A stretch of 64,000 nt of DNA, taken from contig OY744469.1 in NCBI GenBank assembly GCA_963556145.1, positions 2,762,767 to 2,826,766 of the forward strand. The letters are read 5' to 3'. Source of the DNA: Hygrocybe punicea (lineage: Eukaryota > Basidiomycota > Agaricomycetes > Agaricales > Hygrophoraceae). The position numbers were made by a program, and so were the translations under genes. The notes under the pieces are model-generated. The model ran no database searches. It saw nothing but the letters and a program-made list of their open reading frames with translations, and was not told the DNA's origin. This document shows, in pieces, positions 48,347-60,759 of the stretch (positions are counted from its first letter, which is position 1; each line of letters opens with the position of its first letter).

Positions 48347-50644
48347 ATGTCGAAAATCTCAAGGGAACCATTATCGGGCCTCAGGTCAATCAAGCGCGAC
48401 TGGTCCGAACCCCAATCGCAACCCAGCGACGACGAGATCGAGTGGCTACCCACCCCGCCGAAGAAGGTCCTCTCTGGTGCAGAACAACGCCTCAAGGACA
48501 TCAAGGACGCACTTGCAGGCCGCCCAGTTTCTTCGGAGCGACCCCCAGCCAACCCTTCCTCTCAAATCGTTAATAAGCGACCCTCTACATCTGAGGCGCC
48601 TCCTGCAAAGAAACCCCGGCAGCTCCCTCCGAATTGGAACACAGGCAACAAGACTGTCACTGCTGCATCCCTCTCGTCTTCGACGTGGCCCGCAAACGCC
48701 TCCGATGTCCTTCCTGCATTGAAGTCCTCCACTCTGACAGTAGCCGCTACTACCCAGATGTCCAAATCTTCCAAAGTGGCTCCCGTCTTCCTCAGTCAAG
48801 AGCAGACACAGATTCTGAAACTTGTGCAAGACGGCAACAGCGTATTCTACACGGGCAGCGCGGGTGAGAGACAAATCTTTTATCAAAGAATGCTTGAACG
48901 TATGACACGCGACAAGGTACGGGCAAATCAGTACTTCTTCGTGAGATCATCAAGACACTCCGCAAGCACCACGTCAAGTCGCCAGACGCGGTTGCCATTA
49001 CTGCATCCACAGGTGCGCTATGATTATGTCCACCATCTTCGCGCATGTATGCTACCATGATCCTCAGGCATCGCGGCATGCAACATTGGTGGTGTGACAA
49101 TCCACTCGTTTGCTGGTATAGGTCTAGGAATCGAGAGTGCACAAGTGTTGGCGCAGAAGGTTCAGAAAAACAAAAAGGCATCGGCGAGGTGGTTACGGAC
49201 AAGGGTCCTAATCATTGATGAAGGTGCGTTTGGTGATATTGTATTCGTTTTTGTTCGTCACTTAGGGTGGATCAAGTATCGATGGTGGATGGAGATCTCT
49301 TTGACAAATTGGCAACTATCGGGAGCATTCTGAGGAAGAAATCGGAGCCCTTCGGCGGAATTCAAGTTCGCATGCTTTTATACTCGCATTGAACATCTGT
49401 AGCGATGATCATACTAGGTGGTTGTCACCGGTGACTTCTTCCAACTCCCGCCCGTAACAAAAGGCAACGCACAAGTCAGATTTGCATTTGAGGCACAATT
49501 CTGGAACGAGACCATCAAGCGCACCTTCAATCTCACTAAAGTATTCAGGCAGCGAGACCAAGGTGCGTTTGCCCAGCCTAAAGCCCACTTCGATGATTTA
49601 CTGAGTGTTGACCCGCAGAGTTTGTCAACATGCTGAATGAAATGAGGTTTGGTACGTTGTCGGCCAAGTCTATTGCAAGGTTTAGATCGTTGTCGAGGAA
49701 TATTGAATACGAGGACGGGTTGGAAGCCACAGAGTTGTGAGTTATAGTATATCCCCTCCTCTCGTATTCCCTAGGATTGAGATCGGCCAGGTTTCCTCGT
49801 CGTGAAGACGTCGATCGTTCCAACTCAACTAGGATGGACCGCCTTCCATCTCAGCAAAAGATTTTTCGAGCAATGGACGGCGGTTCGATTACAGACCCGA
49901 ATCAGCGCGAGAAGATGCTCTCGAATCTCATGGCACCTGCCATGCTTGTCCTCCGCAAAGACGCGCAGGTAATGCTTATTAAGAACTGCGATGAGTTGCT
50001 TGTAAATGGCAGCATGGGCAAGATAGTGGACTTCGTTGATCCGGTCGCGCATAAGGATCAAGGAGGTGATGATACGTTCGGAGGGGGAAAGGACGGGAAA
50101 AGGCTCTCTACATCCCTAGGGGCTGAAAAGGTATTTCCCCTCGTGGAATTCTTGCTGCCAAATGGTATGAAGAGGACGTCCCTCGTTCTACCGGAGATGT
50201 GGAAGGTGGAGCTACCGAATGGAGAGGTGCAGGTGAGCCGGACACAGGTCAGCCAAGTTTGACTGCTTTGGTCCTTCGTCGACAGAGCGCTTTCAGGTAC
50301 CTCTTATCCTATCGTGGGCGATGTCGATCCACAAGTCGCAAGGACAAACGCTCGAGCGCGTCAAAGTCGACCTGGGGAGAATCTTTGAGAAAGGTCTGTC
50401 CTCTTCACTTCAACACACGAAGTTGCAAAATCAGAAGTTCCGTCTGTGGCAGGCCAAGCATACGTCGCGCTCTCCCGTGCGACTTCTTTAGATGGGCTTC
50501 AAGTCCTGAGCTTTGATCCGAGAAAGGTACGTCCGTGAGTTACTCTGAGAGCAAGAGATGACGATCATGTCGTGGATTCGGCAGGTCATGGCGCATCCCA
50601 AAGTAGTGGGGTGGAGTGCAACACTCGAGACAGTATCAGAGTGA
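48347..50644 (+). CDS. PIF1: PIF1-family 5'-3' DNA helicase
   Basis: Multi-exon gene of about 640 residues. A disordered basic N-terminus ([16 protein letters not shown], then [13 protein letters not shown]) may carry the targeting signal. The helicase core begins [19 protein letters not shown]. Motifs in order are Walker A GSAGTGKS (split by an intron), [20 protein letters not shown], Walker [62 protein letters not shown], then [18 protein letters not shown] and [18 protein letters not shown]. This is the full superfamily 1B set. The sequence after the third motif keeps the PIF1 signature. In yeast Pif1 unwinds G-quadruplexes, removes telomerase from ends and maintains mitochondrial DNA. The first ATG was used; the end is ATLETVSE then TGA. 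Confidence 0.9.
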
Positions 50645-50746
50645 AATATCCGTATTCATCACAGGCTAGTAGTTGGAATTATCATAAACCATGAGCCTTA
50701 TTATAGCAAAGTTGATACCTGTACACTTTATAAGTTGCTGCCAATC

Positions 50747-52604
50747 ATGTCTGATCATGTCTCCGAGCCGTTGTTTCTTGGCCTCGACCTTTCAACGCAA
50801 CAAATCAAAGCCGTATTAATTTCGGACGACGACAATGTTGTTCACGCGATGGCGGTCCATTTTGACAGAGACCTGCTGTGGTATGGTACCGTGAATGGCG
50901 CAATCCAAGGGCCTGGAGTAGGAGAAGTGGCATCTCCCATTGCTATGTGGCTAGAGGCAATCGACGTCTTGATGGACAGGATGCAGCGTGCTGGAGTTGA
51001 CTTTGGCGCAATAGTCGCTGTATCTGGGGCGGGGCAAGTGAGTACTTGGGCTTAGCAATTATTAGGACGCTGAATTTGAGTCAACCAACTAGCAACATGG
51101 CTCCGTTTACTGGTCTGCGGACGCAGAATCATCACTCTCGTCACTGGACGTCAATCGATCGTTGTCCGTCCAGCTGTTCCCCAAGGCATTCTCCTTGCCG
51201 AACGCTCCCATATGGCAGGACTCCTCTACGACTCTGGACTGCCGTGTGTTGCATGAATTCATTGGAGGGCCTCAGACGCTTGCAGATCTAACTGGAAGCA
51301 GAGCATACGAAAGATTCACGGGCCCCCAGATTGCCAAAGTGTGTCTTCAGAAAGTCACCCCCTCCAAAGTATTGTCGACGACAGCTCCTCGCCTCCCCAG
51401 ATACGTCGCCTGAGCTGCCAAGCTTACGAATCCACGAGCCGCATATCGCTTGTGTCTTCGTTCCTGTGTTCGTTGTTCCTGGGCCGCGTTGCTCCAATAG
51501 AACGTTCAGACGCGAGTGGTATGAATCTGATGAACATTCTCTCTTGCACATGGGAAGATCGACTCCTTGAAGCCTGTGGTGGCCCGGAGCTGCGTTCAAA
51601 ACTTGGCCCGGAACCTGTTCCAGGAGGCACCGTACTTGGTACAGTATGTGATTGGTGGGTGAGGCGCTGGGGCTTCCATCCAGGTACGTTGGCACTTGAT
51701 ATGCGCTCTTGATTCGCTGGCTGGTGCTGAATACACTGTAATTAATTCAGAATGCATCGTAGCCCCGTTCACGGGGGACAATCCGGCCACCGTGGCTTCG
51801 CTTTCAACGCCGGGCGATGCCATCCTCTCGCTCGGCACCTCCACGACCTTCCTTCTCTCAATTCCCCCGTCCAGTACCCCTCCAAAGCGGTCCACCACGT
51901 CCCATCTACTGTCACATCCCACAACGAATGATGCACATATTGCTATGCTATGCTATAAGAATGGCGCTCTCGCACGAGAGCAGGTTCGTGACCGGTATGC
52001 AGAGGGTGACTGGGTGAGATTCAACCAGCTTGTTGAGGAGTCGCCAGTTGGCAACAACGGATTCATTGGGCTGTATTATCCTCTACCAGAAATAATACCG
52101 GCCAACGTGGTCGGCGAATTTTTGTTCTCGACTCAGGACACCGAGAAACCCGACACTCCAGTACTTATCCATGCCATCCCGTCTACTGCCCACCCGCGCG
52201 CCATCCTAGAATCGCAGTTCCTCTCCATCCGCGCTCGCATAACGGATATCCTCCCTGGTGACGTCGCACCCCTCCACCGATTAGTGGTGACCGGGGGATC
52301 ATCCGTCAATAGAACCATTCTGCAATTGGTAGCAGATGTCATGGGGATGCAAGTGTATGAAGCTGTTGGACCTGCAGACAAGGAGGCTGCATGTACGGGA
52401 GGTGCAATATTGGCCAGATTTGCGTGGTGGAGGCAGAAAGGCGGGGGGAGATTTGAGGAGATGAGATTGGTGATGGAGAGGATGAGGTGGGTTGCGGAGC
52501 CTAGGGTTGAGGTGAGTAAAGAATACAAGAAACTCGTTGATGTTTACCGGATCTGCGAGGAGGAAGTCACCATTTTGGGGCGTCATCCTACGAACATTCA
52601 GTAG
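50747..52604 (+). CDS. XKS1: Xylulokinase
   Basis: FGGY-family sugar kinase that phosphorylates D-xylulose with ATP, feeding pentoses into the pentose phosphate pathway in the cytosol. The start MSDHVSEPLFLGLDLSTQ holds the first phosphate motif. Exon 2 carries QHGSVYWSADAESSL, then NAPIWQDSSTTLDCRVLHEF and GSRAYERFTGPQIAK, the substrate region. IERSDASGMNLMNILS contains the catalytic-type Asp, followed by ILSLGTSTTFLLSIPPS (phosphate 2) and HRLVVTGGSSVNRTILQL (adenosine). The C-terminus is helical and ends RHPTNIQ. Five or so exons give about 570 residues, the usual size for fungal xylulokinases. All key motifs are intact. The 5' gap to the PIF1 stop is only about 100 bp. Confidence 0.9.
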
Positions 52605-52607
52605 GGA

Positions 52608-53600
52608 CATTTATCAAGTTCAATTTCAGCGCACAATGGCATATGCCAGCAGTTAGATGCCGATCCAACCGTTGTTTCGTACTTGGACTCCTTCTCCAGA
52701 GACTCAAAACTGGAGGAAAACTAAACACAAACATCATTTACTGTCTTATGAGGGGCGGCTCTGCTGTCCTCAAGCCTAATGGATGTCTTTAACTTCAATG
52801 GCAGAACTGATGTCGATATATCCATAGATTATGGTGTAAGGATTGGTCTGCCTCAAAACGCCGGATTTCGGTCTTCAGGTAATCATGGCATCTGACTAGA
52901 TGTGTCTCCATAGCAGAGATATGGATCAAGAACTGAAGGGTGCGTATTGCCACCCAGATGACAGCTTTTCGGGGAGACTTTGTGTTTATGGTTGATCATT
53001 GCTCCAAGTCACCTTCGAAAATCCTCCCAAGGGATTCGCAATTCCAGACAGATTTCGACTAAGCTTGTCAATCAGCGAGATTTGGATGTGGTGAGTCTTT
53101 TCTGAGTAGAACATGTGCTCACATGCTGATTCTTCGGTTTTGACTTTTAACAACTCACCAACTTCAATGCTCTTCAGTTACTCCTTAGACACGTGTGTCG
53201 ACAGCGTTCGAAGAAAATCGCGGTCATAGTTACATTTAATAAATTGTATGGGTTTTAGTTGTGTAGTTTTTGGGAAGGTGATTCTTTTCCTCGGAATAGA
53301 TTTTAGAGCATTCAGGTCAGCCTTTGGACTTGTAATGCGGCGCAGATTTGGCGATCACGTAGGCAGTTGCAGCGCAAATTATGTCGTTGGAAGTTGCCTG
53401 ACTTATGTAGTGGCTGAGGAGTGTGATCAAAGCACTTGCATGCGTTTGAGATTGCCTATCACAAAGTATGAAAAAAAAAAGAATAATAATGCAGCAGCCA
53501 CTAGACATTCACCACGCGAGTCCAATGCGGTCTTTGAGCCGTGACGAGTAGGATTCGGTATGGTGATTAATTCATTCCTCTCTTCATCCAAGTTGGATTC
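52608..53600. other. Ambiguous stretch, possible small exons
   Basis: Short coding-like pieces occur, for example MDVFNFNGRTDVDISIDYG near 52781 and VTFENPPKGFAIPDRFRL near 53010. I could not join them in one frame. They may be 5' exons of the gene ending at 53822 or remnants. Confidence 0.3.
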
Positions 53601-53619
53601 TTCTGCTGCGTCCAAAGTA

Positions 53620-53822
53620 TTCATCGTGAATGGTTTCTTCGCTACCACAGCAACTACTTCACCTTGCCAAACGAGAAGTGTAACAAGGGCATTGAGGACT
53701 CACAGTTCCCAGGGCCGAATCTTTTTGGGATGAAAGCTGTTGTCCTTGACTTATGGGACGACGGATTGAAGCTTGGGCAAATCATCGATGTGACAGTGCG
53801 GAAGCTGGGGCTTGAGCGCTAG
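53620..53822 (+). CDS. Terminal exon of an unidentified gene
   Basis: An open segment reads IHREWFLRYHSNYFTLP, KCNKGIEDSQFPGPNLFG, KAVVLDLWDDGLKLGQ and ends TVRKLGLER before TAG. Codon use is natural and an acceptor-like CAAAG lies just before it. The upstream exons are not secured. No family was recognised. It may be a decayed gene. Confidence 0.35.
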
Positions 53823-53841
53823 CTTGAGCGGGGGCCCGGGA

Positions 53842-53899
53842 CACTGGCGCAAACAGAGTTAGCGCTGAAACACTGGCACAAACAGAGTTAGCGCTGAAA
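53842..53899. repeat. 29-bp tandem duplication upstream of VPS10
   Basis: Two 29-bp copies, 53842-53870 and 53871-53899, differ at one position. They lie 70-130 bp before the VPS10 start codon and are followed by a CACGTG palindrome near 53905, so they may be part of the promoter. Confidence 0.8.
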
Positions 53900-53969
53900 T
53901 TAGCACGTGACCACAAAAACTGCAGTGCTGCGAGCCTGCGACGGGAAGGCGACGTAGTTACCTACCAGC

Positions 53970-56900
53970 ATGATCCTGCAACACCGAACCGCCATATTTC
54001 TGCTATCAGTCTTGTTTTCTTGCTTGTTTTCAGTGTTAGCGCAGAACCCGAGCCACACTATCACTCGCTTTCAAAACCTTCCCTCGAGACTTTTCTTCTT
54101 CGATGATACAGGTGTAGGTACTCCAGCACATCTTACGACCGCATCTAACATTCGTATTCAAGTCTGCCATATACCATGATTACGCAGAAGGCAACGTATA
54201 CATCTCATCGGATGAAGGAAGGTCTTGGAGTCGTGCTAGCGACATCCCTACAGGAGAGGCCATGATGGTAATCCCGCATCCGTTCGACAACAGTTATGTG
54301 AGTTCAGGGACATTCGACAAAGCGCCGTGCAGTTTGGCGCTGTTTTTCTGCAGCTCACCTTCTTCCAAACTTAGGCATTCGTTCTGACTGCAGGAACAGT
54401 TCACTATCGCTCAGAAGACCGTGGCAAAACATGGCGATCGTTCGAAGTACCTATTCCACCAGCGCTCACTCCAACACCGCTGTCATTTCACTCAACAAAA
54501 TCAAAATACGGATACATACTATATCAAGGGACAAAGTGCGAAAAAGCTGGGTTTGGCAACGTCTGTCATGACGAAGTACGTTTTCGTGTGGCTCGTGGTA
54601 TTCTTGCTCATGTATTCTCCGAAGACTTATTATACCAAAGAAGCGTTCGGAGACAATCCCCAGCTACTGCTTCTTGAAACTTCCCGCTGTCAGTTTGCAC
54701 ATAGCAATGTTGACTTCAAACACGACGCTCCCTCCGACCTCATCTACTGTGTCGCTTTCGATACCAGTAGCTTCACGGGCGTGCATACCTTCGCCTCTAG
54801 CCGTCTTTTCTCCAGCACGGATTTTTTCACCGGAAACCGCAAAATTGAGGACCTGGGTATTGGCAAAAACGCCAAGGGGGTGATTGCGTTTGCCATTGTA
54901 TCGAAATTCGCGGTCGTAGCCTTGAGGGACCTGGCTCCCAACAACAATGGAGAGATGCTGCTGTACGTTACTATGGACACGAAGACTTGGGCTAAAGCAC
55001 GGTTCCCCCATGCTTCATCGGCACGACTGCGGGAGAACGCCTATACGATCGTGGAATCGACAACACATTCATTGGGCGTGGATGTGAAGTTGCAAGATCT
55101 GAGCACTATCGGGACCTTGTTCATGAGTAACTCGAACGGAACCTTCTTCGTTCAAAGCTTGAAGGACACGAATCGGAATGATATGGGCTATGTCGATTAC
55201 GAAAATTTGTATGGAGTGGATGGCGTAGGTCTCGCCAACGTGGTTGCAAATGCAGAGGATGTAGAAGGCCGAGGCGCTGACAAACAACTGAGGACCATGA
55301 TCACGTTTGATGATGGTGAGTTACTTGGTCTCGGTGTCATCACGATGCTCTATCTCTCTATAGGCAGCTCCTGGGCACCGATTGCGCCGCCTTCGACTGT
55401 TAGCGAGGACCGGAATATTCCGTGTAATCCTAGTGAAATCGACACTTGTTCTTTGCATTTGCACTCCGTGACGGCACCGCACAACTTTGGTCGCATCTTT
55501 TCATCCCCAGCTCCGGGCTTTGTCATGGGTGTGGGTTCCATTGGTGCATCCTTGGATAGGTACGAGAACAGTGCGACTTTCTTGAGTACGAATGCAGGAG
55601 TCAATTGGAAGATGGTGAGCCCGAGCGCCCACAAGTATGAATTTGGAGACCAAGGTAGTATTCTCGTCCTTGTAAATGATGAAAAGATTGTCAGCGACTT
55701 GCGCTATTCTACGGACCTAGGAGAGACATGGTAAGTACAACACTTTCATAAACTTGCTCAAATTGATTAATTCATGCCAGGATCTCGTATGATTTTGGCA
55801 TCAAAATTCGTGCACTCGCCCTGACAACGATTCCGGATTCTACGTCTCAGAAATTTATTCTTCTTGGACAACAGTCTCGCGCAGATTCAACGGAAGAACG
55901 GCGGGCTGTTGTGGTATTCCTTGACTTTGCTCCTACGAGGAAGCGTGAATGCGACGAGGCTGACTTTGAAAAGTGGTATGCGAGGACTGCTAAAGGCAAA
56001 GAGTGTCTCATGGGTCACAAGGTATGGTCCCGCAAACGTTGAATACGCCATTCGAGGCTCACACGTCTCCCACAGCAATGGTACAAACGACGCAAATTTG
56101 ATGCAGACTGTTATGTTGGTCACAAATTCCAAGATCCAGTAGAGCACGAAGACAACTGTCCGTGCGAAGCGGAAGACTTTGAATGGTACTGTTGTGTTTA
56201 TTATTTTCGAAAAACATTGCTCACAGTTGTGAATCGACAACAGTGATTATAATTTCATTCAGAATGGAGACGATTGTGTTCCTGCTGGTCCCGAGCACAT
56301 TTCGGCGGGAATTTGCACAGGGGCTTCGGACCAAACGTACCAAGGCTCCTCTGGGTGGCGAAAGATCCCAGGGAATACCTGCGTTGGTGGTCTGACGAGG
56401 GACGCAAAGGTGACCAAAAAGTGTTCACAGGGTACGAGATTTATTACAGTTGTTGCGGCCATTTATTTACCTTTTATCACAGCTGAACCGGCCGAAGGAG
56501 AAGTTATCCACCAGATTGTAAGGACGTCTGATCTTCTGGGATAGTAACAGCTTGTACTGAATACAATTTGCCCACAGTTCGAATTCCCCTCCCAGATTGT
56601 TCAGCATGCTTATTTTAAAGATTCGACTGTGAGTACCGCGGTCTCCATCTCGATCTGATATTCATTCAATTTTGCAGACAATTCTCGTCCGCCTCGCCGA
56701 TCATTCGATGTGGCAATCGAGCAACGAGGGATATACTTGGAAGCAACTGCACTCCGAGGAGCAGTTTTTGGCATTCTATCACCACACATACACCAAAGAT
56801 CGCGCATACCTCATCACAAACAAAAAAAAGTTCTGGTACACGACGGACACAGGGCGCAGTTGGAGTCAACTGGACGCGCCCACATTGCCGAACACTTTCC

Positions 56901-59336
56901 AAACTCCGGTCCTCCAGTTCCACCCAAATTCGGACAATCTGATTTGGACGGGTGATGAAGGATGTACGGGTCTAGGGGAGAGCTGCCATGCCGAGTCGTA
57001 CTATTCCAGGAACAACGGACGGAAATGGACGTTCATCGAGAAATATGTCGCGAAGTGCGCGTGGGCAAAAGACAAAGAGCTCTCTGTTGATCCTGCACAA
57101 ATACTGTGCGAGTCATACCTTGACAAGAAGGGATCGCAGAAGAGGTTCAGGAACGAGATCAATGCCCTTCAGCTCATTGGAGGAAGAAACTACTTTTCGG
57201 ACAGGACAAAGCTATTCGACCACGTTGTAGGATTCACTAAATTCTCGGAGTACTTGATTGTCGCGGAGGTGACTGCAAATCTTGGTTAGGTAAAGATTGT
57301 CTTGACTCATTGTTGTTCTAGTATCTGCCTCAAAGGGGATCGCTTGACCTGCAAGTATCTTTGGACGGCAGGACCTTTGCGACAGGGAGGTTCCCACCGA
57401 ATATGCACCCTGAAACTCATGTAAGTCATGGTTTCTCGTTGAAAAACTTTTCCACTACATGGCTTTTTTCACAGGCCTACACTATCCTGGAATCTTCTAC
57501 CGATTCTATCTTTCTACACATGACAATGTCCGAAGCTCCCAGCCCATATTGGGGAAACATCCTCAAGTCAAATTCGAATGGAACTTTCTTTGGTCTATCC
57601 ATCGAGAATGTTAACCGGGACGAGCGAGGTCTTGTGGATTTTGAGAAGATGATCGGACTAGACGGGATCGCACTCATAAACATTGTGTCGAACACAGACG
57701 AGGCACCCATTACGAAGAGGAAGACACTTCAGACACGCATTACTCACAACGATGGTAGGTGTTTGGGCACGAATATGATATTTGCATGAACTCAGATTGA
57801 TTATAGGAGGTTCTTGGAAACCACTCGTCCCACCCCAACACGATTCTATGCACCAAGAATACCCTTGTGACCAAGCGGTACGACTGATTGTTGCCCTTTA
57901 TCAATTTTATTGATTAACTTCGTTTCTTAAGAGATGCGCATTGCATGTTCATGGATACACCGAGCGACCAGATCCGCGAGCGACGTATAGTAGTCCCTCC
58001 GTCGTTGGCCTCATGATGGCGGTCGGGAACGTTGGAGAAGAATTGGCGCCATACACTGAAAGTGACACCTTCCTCAGCCGCGATGCCGGATTCACCTGGG
58101 AGGAGGTTCACAAGGACGCGCATTTGTGGGAATTTGGTGATTCCGGATCGATCCTTGTAATGGCAAACGACGAGGAACCTACCGATCATGTCTTGTTCAG
58201 CACCGATGAGGGTATGACGTGGCGAGAATACCAATTCGGCGGCGATAAAATTCGCGTCCGAAGCATTGTCACTGTTACATCCGACACGAGTCGCAGGTTC
58301 ATACTCATGGGCAACTACCCCCGCTCTTCGAGATCTGTTGTTGTATACCTCGACTTTTCCGCCTTGACTCTCAAGCAATGTGAGTTCGGGACTCGATTGA
58401 CTGATTGCGTTCTGACCAAGCAATTCATAGGCGAGCTCAACTTGGATGATCCTGGCCACGATGATTTCGAGTTGTGGAGTCCCAGCGAGGAGCGCCCGGA
58501 GCGTTGCTTGTTTGGTCGACAGGTACTCCTCTTTATCTTGTCTTGACGAGATGGCCCTTTTCAAAACATCATTTCACAGACTTTATACCATCGCCGACGT
58601 CGTAATGCCACATGCGTCGTCGGCAGTCAAACAAAATTAGCTGAACGAGTGGTACGCAATTGCCCCTGTGAGGAGTCTGATTTTGAATGGTACGTTTCTG
58701 CTTCGTCCGTTAAATCATGAAATTCGGGATTTGAGTATTTCGACAGCGAATTTAATCACGTTAAAAACGAGGACGGCAAATGTGTACTTGTCCCAGGGAC
58801 GACACCCCTACCAGACGATAATTCGTGCAAGAATGGCGAAGAATTCTGGTATACTAGGACGGAGTACCGCAGGATACCATTCTCGACTTGCGAAGAAGGC
58901 CCTCGACCCGATCGTGGAACCAAGCACGCTTGTCCCGGCTTCAAGACACAAAGTGTATTGTTCTGGTTGACCGTCATCTTAATACCAATTGCCTTCACGT
59001 GCTTGGTAGCATTTTGGTATTACCGCCGTAGCGGGCTTGCTCAAGGGTAGGTATTGTTGTACATGTCTTGCAGATCCCCGACTAAAGTCCTGTTTCTGTA
59101 GGACTATCCGACTTCCTGGTGACACGCGGTCTGCGTATGGCCGTGGTTCGGGTGTTCTGGATTACCTGGCGTCCGTGCCGTGGTTCCTTGTGGGCATCGC
59201 GAGCATCGCGTGGGGCTCCGTGTTGTCGTTCTTCGAATCTTTGAGTATCGACTTCAGCTCTCGGAGGGGATACAGAGATTTGCGTGTTGATGAAGATGCG
59301 CAGATTCTTCATTTTGAAGATGAGGAGGAGGAATAA
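53970..59336 (+). CDS. VPS10: Vps10/sortilin sorting receptor, two Vps10 domains
   Basis: Type I membrane receptor that sorts vacuolar hydrolases between trans-Golgi and endosome. More than ten exons give roughly 1,400 residues. The start carries a clear signal peptide ([18 protein letters not shown]). The lumenal part holds two beta-propeller Vps10 domains, marked by Asp-box repeats [24 protein letters not shown] and STDLGETW, then [24 protein letters not shown] and STDEGMTW. Each propeller is followed by a Cys-rich 10CC module ([10 protein letters not shown], then [10 protein letters not shown]). The membrane segment [20 protein letters not shown] precedes a second hydrophobic stretch, [18 protein letters not shown]. 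The acidic tail [17 protein letters not shown] ends in TAA. This matches fungal Vps10 layout fully. It is convergent with RPB7. Confidence 0.92.
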
Positions 59337-59646
59337 GAAATATCGTAATGGTCAGTTTGTCCCTTTTCAGTGGAGTGTTGTGTTCCCCTCGTTGTCAGCT
59401 CGTAGGTTGGTGCTCCTCAATTAGAGTGGTTCCATTTAATGTTCGGATTTTGTACATACATGGGCTGTTCCCGAGATTGTAGTGTGCTTTGCTGTAATCA
59501 GTCTATTTTCATATGAAACTATTATCTGCAACAATGAGAGTATAATGAATTCACGTTTAGAGAGAATATGTGATGGCTTACACATTGCAATACGATAGGT
59601 AAACCAAAGCAGTGTAAGTCCCTTCATTACCGACAAGCGCACCATC
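59337..59646. other. Convergent intergenic region between VPS10 and RPB7
   Basis: No exon was seen. It should hold both 3' ends. Confidence 0.5.
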
Positions 59647-60475
59647 TCAATCAATGACGCCCAAATGATCCTCTTTGATGGTGCCAATTGCGAACTAAGC
59701 GGACAGGATAAATTTGAGCTTTGCCTCAGAGGAGATGTGCAGGGTAAACCAAACATACGATTTCTGTTGCATCTACTCGGGTGCCGACGATTTTTAGGCG
59801 AACTCTCGTGTTTCTCTCGATGATCTAGGAAGTGTTCTACTGTTAGGATGACTCACCACAAGGTGAGAGAAATGGTATACCTGTTCGTCTGATGCGAACG
59901 ATGGTGGATTAGAGTTGGGATCAAACCGCAGGTCTGGATGGATAAGCTGTGTGTGGGACCGAATTGTGTAAAGTTGCGTGGTGCGTGTAGATATGCAAAA
60001 GCGCTCACTTGATGTGACACAAAAACCGTCAAGGGCCCGGCATCCGCAAAAAAGCCCATCTGCATGCTCGGGTATGATTAACAAGAAAGCTATGCGGGAC
60101 AGCAGTTCGGACGAATGGACACTCGCTCCGGGAACCGTACTTTATTCACATTGTTGACGACCCCGTCGACGACCTCGCCTTTGAATGGTTTGAACACGAT
60201 CGCGCGGTAGCGGGTGATGAATTCAGCCTGACCGCTGCCGCTGAGGACCATACCCTTCCCGATGTCGAGGATGGAGACGACGGCGATGATGTAACCAAAT
60301 TGACCTGAACAAGTACCTTCGACATCTGAATAGAGCTTCGATTCGAGGAACTGAAGCATGCGTGGGCCGAAGTAGGAGGGGTGCAAGAGGATCGTGTGCG
60401 TGAGCTCTTTCTAGGTGCGGATTGTCAAAAAGTCACAAGGATACCTCACTACACTGAACTTACTATGAAAAACAT
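59647..60475 (-). CDS. RPB7: RNA polymerase II subunit Rpb7
   Basis: Subunit of the Rpb4/7 stalk of RNA polymerase II, which binds nascent RNA and helps initiation in the nucleus. Six exons: a tiny first exon of 12 nt encodes MFFI and joins KELTHTILLHP. Then come YFGPRMLQFLESKLYSDVEG, CSGQFGYIIAVVSILDIGKG, FITRYRAIVFKPFKGEVVDG, VNNVNKMGFFADAGPLTVFV, LIHPDLRFDPNSNPPSFAS, NTRVRLKIVGTRVDATEI and finally FAIGTIKEDHLGVID before TGA. This is the complete two-domain protein (N-terminal RNP-like, C-terminal S1/OB) of about 170 residues, the usual length. The last exon was placed by its acceptor GCTTAG. The start lies 87 bp from the tRNA-Ile gene. Confidence 0.93.
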
Positions 60476-60561
60476 TGCAGCTGAGGAAGAGCGGTAGGAC
60501 AAGGACCAAAAATAATGATACGTAGCACATAAAGGTGTTTGATGAGAACCTGCTTTTTAAC

Positions 60562-60635
60562 GGCCGACTAGCTCAGCTGGTTAGAGCATCGTGCTAATAA
60601 CACGGAGGTCTTGGGTTCGATCCCCACGTTGGCCA
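60562..60635 (+). tRNA. tRNA-Ile (anticodon AAU)
   Basis: A 74-nt cloverleaf can be drawn. The acceptor stem GGCCGAC pairs with GTTGGCC (with wobble), discriminator A. The D arm has GCTC and GAGC around AGCTGGTTA (A box). The anticodon loop CTAATAA sits on a five-pair stem. The T arm contains GGTTCGATCC (B box). The anticodon AAT in DNA reads isoleucine codons after A34 editing to inosine. There is no intron. A T-run follows the 3' end, consistent with polymerase III termination. Confidence 0.95.
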
Positions 60636-60759
60636 GTCATTTTTCTTTTTCTTTTTTCGTCATTAATATTGTTTGTTTTCGTTGCTGTGCCACAACCACA
60701 ACCAGGCTTGTACTTGAACCATCACTCCTTTCTTCTCAACTTCACTTTCTTTCAGCTTC

